Part shown: positions 6,898 to 11,902 of the stretch, one piece after another | Layout: every line of letters begins with the position of its first letter | How positions within the stretch are numbered: position 1 is the stretch's first letter | IMG/VR virus record: IMGVR_UViG_3300027710_002190 | Coordinates: 1-23,123 of that record | DNA from: a virus | DNA length: 23,123 bases | Reading direction: 5' to 3' (one strand) | The notes under the pieces: generated by a model | Databases searched by the model: none | Seen by the model: only the letters and a program-made list of their open reading frames with translations | Told to the model about the DNA's origin: nothing | Made by a program: the position numbers and the translations under genes

Positions 6898-7872
6898 ATG
6901 AGTAAATTGGCGGCAATGAAGCTACGTTTAACGCCTGTAGCTCAAATGGTTCAAGCAAATATTGGCGATGCATTTAACATTGATGCATTGGCCCAACTAT
7001 TCGTTAAGTTGGAAGAATTTAACGATATGGATCCACAGCTTCAACAAGTCATGGATTATGCAAAGTACATTCCAGTTAAAGCTGTAAGTGGCGTTTACGG
7101 CGGTGGCGAAGTCTTAACCCGTAAAAAGGGTGTTGGTATCGGTAAAGAGTATTCGGGTACGGGTAATTATATTCCTGTAGCTGAAGTTGATTATGATACC
7201 GTTTCACTACCAATCAAGGTGGGTACCATCAGTTATTGGTATTCAGTGCTTGAGTTAGAAACGGCTCAGAAGCTGAATGTTACGCTAGAGGCGGATAAGG
7301 TTCAGGCGGCACGTTTAGCAGCTGAGAAGCATTTAAGCAACATTGCTTGGTATGGTAACGAGCAAACAAATATTAAAGGCTTTCTAAATCAAACAGGGGT
7401 AACAGTTGTTACCGCTCAACATAGTTGGGCTACAGCAACAATTGAAGAGGTTTTAGGTGACTTCAATTCAAGCTTGGCCGATGCTGAAGATCAGATTGAT
7501 GGTGATGTCTCAGTACAACCAGATACTTATTTGATGGCATCAAATCAATATAAGCATCTTTCAACTCGAATCGTTCCAGATTCTGGTGGTAAAACTTTCT
7601 TGAAGTTCATTGAAGAAAATAACATTTTTGCCACCCAGAATAAGCCATTAACCATCCGTGGTTTAGGGCGTTCCAATGGCAAGGGTACGGCAGGTGCTGA
7701 CCGCTCTATCATTTACCGTCGTGATCCGTCATGCATTCAAATGAAGTGTAATGATGTGACTTTCTTGGCAGCCCAACCTGTAGGACTGGATATCAAAGTA
7801 CCTGGTCACTATAAATACCAGGGCGTATGGTTGAAGCGTGTTGACTCACTTCGTTACTTGGACCACGCATAA
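6898..7872 (+). CDS. Major capsid protein, DUF2184 family
   Basis: The 324-residue protein lies after scaffold and cement genes and has the look of an HK97-fold capsid subunit of the DUF2184 family: an N-terminal arm, an early glycine-rich turn (VYGGGEVLTRKKG, about 66-78), a long helix (LEADKVQAARLAAEKHLSNIAW, about 129-151) matching the spine region, and a C-terminal beta section ending in VWLKRVDSLRYLDHA. Hundreds of copies form the head shell. The length fits the family. The ribosome site is weak (GGGG at 6884-6887, ten bases away), which is surprising for the most abundant protein; coupling to the cement gene five bases upstream may help. Confidence 0.85.
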   Translation: MSKLAAMKLRLTPVAQMVQANIGDAFNIDALAQLFVKLEEFNDMDPQLQQVMDYAKYIPVKAVSGVYGGGEVLTRKKGVGIGKEYSGTGNYIPVAEVDYDTVSLPIKVGTISYWYSVLELETAQKLNVTLEADKVQAARLAAEKHLSNIAWYGNEQTNIKGFLNQTGVTVVTAQHSWATATIEEVLGDFNSSLADAEDQIDGDVSVQPDTYLMASNQYKHLSTRIVPDSGGKTFLKFIEENNIFATQNKPLTIRGLGRSNGKGTAGADRSIIYRRDPSCIQMKCNDVTFLAAQPVGLDIKVPGHYKYQGVWLKRVDSLRYLDHA

Positions 7873-7885
7873 GGATTAAAAGAAC

Positions 7886-8284
7886 ATGAAATATTCATAT
7901 ACGTATAGCGGCTCTCAGGCCGCTTTTGTTTTTTCTGGTCTTGCTGTTTTTCCTGCAGGTGTATCAACGTTAATAGATGCTGATATCCATAAGAAGCTTC
8001 AAGACAACAAATTTGCGCAGCATTTGATTGAGTCAGGTGAAATTGATGTTCAAGAAATTGATGTGCCAAGTGAATCTAAATCAGCTGGTAAAACAGGTGG
8101 GCGCGGTACTACTGGTAAAGGAAAGCAAAATGATGCAGCCGCAGATGCTGCTAAGGCAGCGGATGATGCACAAAAAGCCGCCTTGGAGTCAATCAAAGCT
8201 GAATTAAAAGAGCTTGAGGTTACATTTAGTGATGATGAGTCACTTGAGCAGTTACAAGCTAAATTGGCTCAAGCCAGGGAGTAA
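7886..8284 (+). CDS. Small head-tail region protein with an LEM/HeH-like C-terminus
   Basis: This 132-residue protein has three parts: a small N-terminal domain (1-55, MKYSYTYSGSQAAFVF to SGEIDVQEI), a low-complexity linker rich in G, K, A and D (about 60-95), and a C-terminal helix pair (about 100-132) whose LKELEVTFSDDESLEQLQAKL resembles HeH/LEM-type helix-extended-loop-helix modules found in other phage head-region proteins. Those modules often bind DNA or other proteins. It follows the capsid gene and precedes the DUF4054 adaptor. Its first codons form a terminator-like hairpin. Its function is unknown; the module match is a resemblance only. Confidence 0.7.
   Translation: MKYSYTYSGSQAAFVFSGLAVFPAGVSTLIDADIHKKLQDNKFAQHLIESGEIDVQEIDVPSESKSAGKTGGRGTTGKGKQNDAAADAAKAADDAQKAALESIKAELKELEVTFSDDESLEQLQAKLAQARE
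7907..7934 (+). terminator. Terminator-like hairpin inside the first codons after the capsid gene
   Basis: AGCGGC (7907-7912), six-base loop, GCCGCT (7919-7924), then TTTTGTTTTTT (7924-7934). The hairpin begins 21 bases into the coding sequence and 35 bases after the capsid stop codon. It could act as an attenuator that lets capsid mRNA outnumber the downstream connector mRNA; translating ribosomes may melt it. Confidence 0.5.
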
Positions 8285-8292
8285 GGTGTCTG

Positions 8293-8676
8293 ATGGACGT
8301 ACAAACGTTTCGCCAAAAGTTTGCCCACGATACTGCATTAGTCAACATATCAGATCCTGTCATTCGGGATGCTTTGGAAGAGGCTGAGCTGGTTGTGTCA
8401 CAGCTTGAGTTTGGCGCACTTAAAGAACGTGCTGTAGGTCTGTATGCAGCACATATTCTTAAAGTTGAAACTAACAGTAAGGGCGGTGGTGCGTTTTCAA
8501 ACGCATCCAGCATGACAATTGCTGGCCAGAGTGTGAGTTATTCACGATCGCAAAAAGAAACGTTCTTTGATCAGAGCATTTATGGTCAGCGTTACCTTGC
8601 CTTAAAAAATTCCATTCCAATTGATGATAAAGGCACAAACCCTAATCGTTTAGGTGTGGGTGCCTTTGTTGTATAG
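8293..8676 (+). CDS. Head-tail adaptor, DUF4054 family
   Basis: The 127-residue protein matches DUF4054: an N-terminal DVQTFRQKF segment (2-10), a central helix pair (about 25-62, FGALKERAVGLYAAHIL) and a C-terminal stretch with GQSVSYSRSQ (about 77-86) and a TYR-rich SIYGQRYLAL (96-105). Proteins of this family attach below the portal as the first adaptor (head completion) ring, similar in place to HK97 gp6 or SPP1 gp15. It sits in the normal position between the capsid gene and the tail-completion genes, starting eight bases after the previous stop. Confidence 0.82.
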   Translation: MDVQTFRQKFAHDTALVNISDPVIRDALEEAELVVSQLEFGALKERAVGLYAAHILKVETNSKGGGAFSNASSMTIAGQSVSYSRSQKETFFDQSIYGQRYLALKNSIPIDDKGTNPNRLGVGAFVV

Positions 8677-8686
8677 GAGAAAATAC

Positions 8687-8878
8687 ATGCGTTTTAAATA
8701 TCAAGCACCAACAGGATATAAAGCAACTACCTTAGCAATTGCTGGCCAAGATCTGGAAGTTAAAAACGGCGTTGTTGAATCACAGGATGACATCATCCGA
8801 CTTCTAAAGCCTTTAGGTTTTGAGCGATTTGTTGAAGCGGTAGAAACCAAGAAATCGGCTGCAACTGCTAAAGAGTAA
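8687..8878 (+). CDS. 63-residue phage protein of the connector cluster
   Basis: ATG at 8687 follows a strong AGGAG at 8675-8679 that overlaps the preceding stop codon, so an upstream in-frame GTG at 8654 is unlikely to be the start. The protein begins MRFKYQAPTGYKATTL, has a small beta-rich domain, then a helix (DIIRLLKPLGFERFVEAV, 29-46 region) and a charged tail. Its overall plan (short beta domain, then 'phi-x-x-phi' helix) faintly recalls the N-terminal domain of the protein at 7886-8284, which would make the two distant relatives flanking the adaptor gene. No function is recognised; position suggests a role in head-tail joining. Confidence 0.65.
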   Translation: MRFKYQAPTGYKATTLAIAGQDLEVKNGVVESQDDIIRLLKPLGFERFVEAVETKKSAATAKE

Positions 8879-8884
8879 TAGTCT

Positions 8885-9367
8885 ATGAGCGATACTCGTG
8901 TTGATGTCCACGTCAATTTTGACGATATGAATGATCGCATTAGATTTGAAATAAGACGCACGATTAACGCTCTTACTTTAAGGCTGCAGCGAACAATTCA
9001 GGAAGATATGTTGAGTGGCCAGAGGCTAAAGGTTCAATCTGGTCGCTTGCGTGGATCTGTTTCATCCAAAGTGGATGAGGATAAAGACTGGATCGAGGGT
9101 ACAGTTGGGGCCGGCGGCGCATTGGTTCCATATGCTTTTGTGCATGAGTTTGGTTTAAATGGTTCTATGGGGGTGAAGGCCCACCTACGCACGATTAAGA
9201 AAGTTTTTGGTCAACCGATATCACCGACTCAGATCAATGTACGAGCGCATTCAAGAAATGTCAGATTTAGTGAATTGCGTTTTATGCGCGATTCATTGGA
9301 TATGATTGGGCGTATTGCACCACGTAATATTGATGCCGCAATTCAAAGAGGTGTAGCAAGTGGATAG
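8885..9367 (+). CDS. Tail completion protein, HK97 gp10-like
   Basis: The 160-residue protein has the HK97 gp10 family plan: an N-terminal helix (about 15-45), LKVQSGRLRGSVSSKV (48-63) and the hallmark VPYAFVHEFG (82-91). It is basic near the end. Members link the head connector to the tail tube during assembly. It follows a DUF4054 adaptor and precedes a tail terminator, exactly the HK97-type order. The stop codon overlaps the GTG start of the next gene by eight bases, suggesting coupled translation. Confidence 0.82.
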   Translation: MSDTRVDVHVNFDDMNDRIRFEIRRTINALTLRLQRTIQEDMLSGQRLKVQSGRLRGSVSSKVDEDKDWIEGTVGAGGALVPYAFVHEFGLNGSMGVKAHLRTIKKVFGQPISPTQINVRAHSRNVRFSELRFMRDSLDMIGRIAPRNIDAAIQRGVASG

Positions 9368-9803
9368 TGAAGCAATATATCAAGCATTGTTTGATCGATT
9401 GAATACTCATGTTAACGGTGTAGTAACTATCAGTCGCCGTTTACGTCATTTTAATAACGTGCAGTCTATTGAACGTCCTGCATTGTTTATTACTCAGGGC
9501 AACCAACAAGAGGGGTCGGTAAAGGGCTTAAATGCAAAGATAGAGCTTGCTGCTGAGTTGTATCTCTATATTCATGAAGCGGATAAGAATAAACCACCTT
9601 CAGCGCAATTAAATGTATTTGTCGATCGTGTGCGTGCTGCAATTAAACCTGATTTCCCTGAAATGTGTGAATACCAGACCTTAGGGGGATTGGTTGAGCA
9701 TTGTTGGATTGACGGAACAATTGAAGTATATGAAGCGGTTGAGAATATGCTTGATGACCAGGCTATTGCAATTATTCCCGTCCGTATCCTCACAACCAAT
9801 TAA
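9360..9803 (+). CDS. Tail terminator protein
   Basis: The 147-residue protein lies between the gp10-like gene and the tail tube gene, where lambda gpU-type tail terminators are found, and has the expected size and mixed alpha/beta pattern: an N-terminal helix (SEAIYQALFDRLN, 3-15), RPALFITQGNQ (39-49), an ELAAELYLYIHEADK strand and a C-terminal strand AIAIIPVRIL. Tail terminators cap the tube when it reaches its full length and offer the surface that joins the head. The GTG start at 9360 is supported by AAGAGG at 9346-9351, eight bases upstream, and it overlaps the previous gene. Identification rests largely on position. Confidence 0.72.
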   Translation: MDSEAIYQALFDRLNTHVNGVVTISRRLRHFNNVQSIERPALFITQGNQQEGSVKGLNAKIELAAELYLYIHEADKNKPPSAQLNVFVDRVRAAIKPDFPEMCEYQTLGGLVEHCWIDGTIEVYEAVENMLDDQAIAIIPVRILTTN

Positions 9804-9820
9804 ACATAATTCATTCAATG

Positions 9821-9839
9821 ACCGCCATATGGCGGTTTT
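9821..9839 (+). terminator. Weak intrinsic terminator before the tail tube gene
   Basis: ACCGCC (9821-9826), ATAT loop, GGCGGT (9831-9836), then only four T in total before a G. The stem is good but the T run is short, so partial termination is expected. Confidence 0.5.
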
Positions 9840-9862
9840 GTCATTTTTGAGAGGTCAAAATA

Positions 9863-10630
9863 ATGGCTCAGTATTTATTCGGTGCTGGCAAGATCTTTGC
9901 CACACCAATTCAAGATGTATATGGTCAGCCGATCAGTAATCCCACACCCGTTGAAGTTGGCGTCTTACAGTCTGTTTCTGTAGATATTAGCTATGACTTA
10001 AAGGAACTCTTTGGCCGTGGCCAATTTGCTGTTGATGCAGCACGTGGTAAGGGCTCAATTAAGTGTAAAGCTAGTTTTGGTCGTATCAACGGCACATTAC
10101 TTAACTCGATTTTCTTTGGCGGTGTAATTGCCGAGGGTGGGATTGAGACAATTGCGCAAACCATTAACGGTGAAATTGTTCCAGCGGGTGGCCTTCTAAC
10201 TCCTGTGGTTCCTAATGCCGGAACGTACGTTAAGGATCTAGGTGTTACAGATTCAAAAGCGGTACCAATGAAGCGTGTCGCTAGTGCACCAACAACAGGT
10301 CAATACAGTGTTGATGCTGCAACTGGTGCGTATACATTTGCTACAGCAGACGTAGGTAAAACTGTATTTATCAGCTTTAAATACTCGGCAACCGTGGCGG
10401 GAGCTAAGCAGATCACTGTATCTAACTTGGATATGGGTTATACGCCAGAGTTCGCCGTAAACCTGCAGCGTGATTATAAGGGCAAGTTTATGGGCATGGA
10501 GTTCTTCCGGAATGTCAGTAACAAACTTGGTTTTAGTTCTAAGCAGGATGATTACGACATTCCTGAGTTTGAATTTCAACCAATGGCTGATGATCTAGGC
10601 CGCGTATTCAAAGCAACATTATCGGAGTAA
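9863..10630 (+). CDS. Tail tube (major tail) protein
   Basis: The 255-residue protein starts MAQYLFGAGKIFATP and is mostly beta, as tube subunits are. Rings of it stack to form the tail tube around the tape measure. Segments such as VDISYDLKELFGRGQFAVDAARG (about 39-61) and FAVNLQRDYKGKFMGMEFF (194-212 region) fit tube proteins of this phage group. A glycine/threonine-rich middle part (about 112-180: GTYVKDLGVT, TGAYTFATADVGKTV) reads like an inserted beta domain exposed on the tube surface. It follows the tail terminator and precedes the two chaperone frames, the usual order. AGAGG at about 9850-9854 supports the start. Confidence 0.82.
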   Translation: MAQYLFGAGKIFATPIQDVYGQPISNPTPVEVGVLQSVSVDISYDLKELFGRGQFAVDAARGKGSIKCKASFGRINGTLLNSIFFGGVIAEGGIETIAQTINGEIVPAGGLLTPVVPNAGTYVKDLGVTDSKAVPMKRVASAPTTGQYSVDAATGAYTFATADVGKTVFISFKYSATVAGAKQITVSNLDMGYTPEFAVNLQRDYKGKFMGMEFFRNVSNKLGFSSKQDDYDIPEFEFQPMADDLGRVFKATLSE

Positions 10631-10636
10631 GAGCAG

Positions 10637-10948
10637 ATGCAATTTAAACAAGTTGATAATCCACGTGGTAAAGAACTCATCATAGATGGCAAGCCACTGA
10701 TGTTTGCACCATTATCATTAGGTGCGATTGAAAAGCTGCTACCTGCTTTGCAAAGCTTTGAGCCTTCAAATGTTGGATTGGTGATCGATGTAGCGCATAA
10801 ATCACTTAAACGGAATTATCCTGATATTTCCCGTGATGATGTTGCGGATCTCATCTATATGGACCAGTTAGAAGAGGTGATAGGTGCGGTAATGTCGGTA
10901 TCTGGTTTGCAAAACAAAGAGGTTAAAGGGGAACAGCAGGGGGAATAG
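10637..10948 (+). CDS. Tail assembly chaperone, short form (lambda gpG-like)
   Basis: The 103-residue protein lies between tube and tape measure genes, where siphophages keep their tail chaperones, and has a small N-terminal beta part (VDNPRGKELIIDGKPLMFAPLS) followed by helices (IEKLLPALQ; DDVADLIYMDQLEEVIGAVMSVSG). Chaperones of this kind coat the tape measure before the tube polymerises. The reading frame ends in a G-rich stretch, and the overlapping -1 frame continues for 87 more codons, so part of the ribosomes probably make a longer form. It starts six bases after the tube stop. Confidence 0.78.
   Translation: MQFKQVDNPRGKELIIDGKPLMFAPLSLGAIEKLLPALQSFEPSNVGLVIDVAHKSLKRNYPDISRDDVADLIYMDQLEEVIGAVMSVSGLQNKEVKGEQQGE
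10939..10945 (+). other. Probable -1 frameshift site between the tail chaperone frames
   Basis: The heptamer G GGG GAA is followed at once by the stop TAG (10946-10948). After a -1 slip the P-site tRNA still reads GGG and the A-site Glu tRNA reads GGA with one G-U pair. The -1 frame is open only from 10927 onward because of TAA at 10924-10926, so the shift must fall in a window of about 20 bases, in which this is the best slippery sequence. No clear downstream pseudoknot is visible. Its use is inferred from the conserved frameshift found in this position in many long-tailed phages. Confidence 0.6.
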
Positions 10949-11208
10949 ATTGGGAGGAGTTATATACACATTTGGTGCTTACATTAGGGCGTGATTATGA
11001 TTATGTTCGAGATGAGGTCGATTTAATTAGGCTCAAAGCACTAAATGAGTATCAACGAGAATACCCTCCCACAAATATTGGTGTTCAAAGGCTTTGCCGT
11101 ATATTAGAAGCATTTATTGGAATAGAAGATAATGCCAAAATATCAGATATCACAGATGATGAAGATGATCTGATGGAAGTTCTGAATAATTTCCCTCAGG
11201 GTGGTTAA
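10945..11208 (+). CDS. Tail assembly chaperone, frameshift extension (lambda GT-like)
   Basis: This frame, -1 to the gene before it, continues as IDWEELYTHLVLTLGRDYDYVRD..., a helical domain of the kind that binds the tape measure protein in GT-type chaperones. The fused product would be about 190 residues (103 plus 87). It has no good start of its own: the nearest candidates, TTG 10972 and GTG 10975, lie 12 or more bases from GGGAGGAG (10952-10959). That purine-rich site still leaves open independent initiation. Coding strength (the whole frame is open and charged residues are well spaced) and position support the T-domain role. The C-terminus is acidic (DDEDDLMEVL). Confidence 0.7.
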   Translation: MDWEELYTHLVLTLGRDYDYVRDEVDLIRLKALNEYQREYPPTNIGVQRLCRILEAFIGIEDNAKISDITDDEDDLMEVLNNFPQGG

Positions 11209-11246
11209 GGCTACCCTGAAGTTTTGTGTGACAATGCGTAATCAGT

Positions 11247-11272
11247 TTGATAAATTATTCTTACTTTATAAT
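11247..11272 (+). promoter_or_regulatory. Possible promoter for the zinc-ribbon gene
   Basis: TATAAT at 11267-11272 is a perfect -10 box. TTGATA at 11247-11252 would serve as -35, but the spacing is only 14 bases, below the optimum. Transcription would begin around 11279, leaving an almost leaderless message before ATG 11286. It is the only perfect -10 I noticed near an accessory gene. Confidence 0.25.
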
Positions 11273-11285
11273 AACCGGTGAAATC

Positions 11286-11792
11286 ATGGCTTTAATTAAT
11301 TGTAAGGAATGTGGTGCGCAGGTTAGCACACAAGCAAAAAGCTGCCCTAGTTGTGGGGCTAAAATTAAAAAACCAACATCAATTATTACTTGGATATTTT
11401 TAGGTTTAATCGTCTTTGGAATCATTGGAGCTATGATTGGTGGTGAGAATTCTAATTCAAATTCATCAGCATCTGGGGAACCTTCTTTATCTCCAAAAGA
11501 ACAAGCGCTTAAAGATTTAGATTTTAAGTTTGATTGGAGCAAAGGGGGATTTGATAACATTATGATGATTGATATGACAATTAAAAATAATGGAAAGTCG
11601 GATATCAAAGATTTCACAGTTGAATGTGAGCATACATCGAATAGTGGAACTAAAATTGACAGCAATAAACGCCAAGTTTTTGAAATTATTAAAGCTGGTG
11701 AAACGAAGAAATTTCAAGAATTCAATATGGGCTTTATACACCAACAGGCAACATCATCAAGTTGTGGAATCACAGATTTAGTAATTATGTGA
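11286..11792 (+). CDS. Zinc-ribbon membrane protein, accessory (moron-like) gene
   Basis: ATG 11286 is the likely start because the protein then opens MALINCKECG, the usual beginning of such proteins; an upstream in-frame TTG at 11247 adds 13 unrelated residues. The 168-residue product has a four-cysteine zinc ribbon (C6, C9, C20, C23), one membrane helix (about 31-51), a serine/asparagine linker (54-66) and an outer beta domain (about 78-168) with C114 and C160, which could form a disulfide; it resembles FxLYD-type domains. Topology is probably ribbon inside, beta domain in the periplasm. GC is about 34% by hand count. It interrupts the normally tight chaperone-tape measure order and is followed by two terminators. 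Not structural, as far as can be judged; effect on the host envelope is a guess. Confidence 0.8.
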   Translation: MALINCKECGAQVSTQAKSCPSCGAKIKKPTSIITWIFLGLIVFGIIGAMIGGENSNSNSSASGEPSLSPKEQALKDLDFKFDWSKGGFDNIMMIDMTIKNNGKSDIKDFTVECEHTSNSGTKIDSNKRQVFEIIKAGETKKFQEFNMGFIHQQATSSSCGITDLVIM

Positions 11793-11812
11793 TTAATTTT
11801 TATGCAAAAAAT

Positions 11813-11834
11813 AGCACCCTAAGGTGCTCTTTTT
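11813..11834 (+). terminator. Intrinsic terminator after the zinc-ribbon gene (first of two)
   Basis: AGCACC (11813-11818), CTAA loop, GGTGCT (11823-11828), then CTTTTT to 11834. It lies 21 bases after the stop codon. Confidence 0.75.
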
Positions 11835-11858
11835 CATCATCATCTTAAACAAGTATAG

Positions 11859-11882
11859 CCGACCGTATTAGGTCGGTTTTTT
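11859..11882 (+). terminator. Intrinsic terminator before the tape measure gene (second of two)
   Basis: CCGACC (11859-11864), six-base loop, GGTCGG (11871-11876), then six T (11877-11882). It comes 25 bases after the first terminator and ends 20 bases before the tape measure start. Confidence 0.8.
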
Positions 11883-11902
11883 ATTGCCTGAGGAAAAATG
11901 GA

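Noticed and set aside
8654-8686. Earlier GTG start for the 63-residue gene
   Set aside because: AGGAG at 8675-8679 points to ATG 8687; the extra residues come from the overlapping upstream gene.
10253-10579. 108-codon reverse-strand frame within the tail tube gene
   Set aside because: Antisense shadow of a well-supported tube gene; its translation is rich in cysteine and histidine without pattern.
11234-11281. 15-codon frame MRNQFDKLFLLYNNR before the zinc-ribbon gene
   Set aside because: No ribosome site, very short and overlapping the promoter-like region; could be a relic but not supportable.
11261-11665. 134-codon reverse-strand frame over the zinc-ribbon gene
   Set aside because: The forward frame has a clear zinc ribbon, membrane helix and terminators; the reverse frame has no support.
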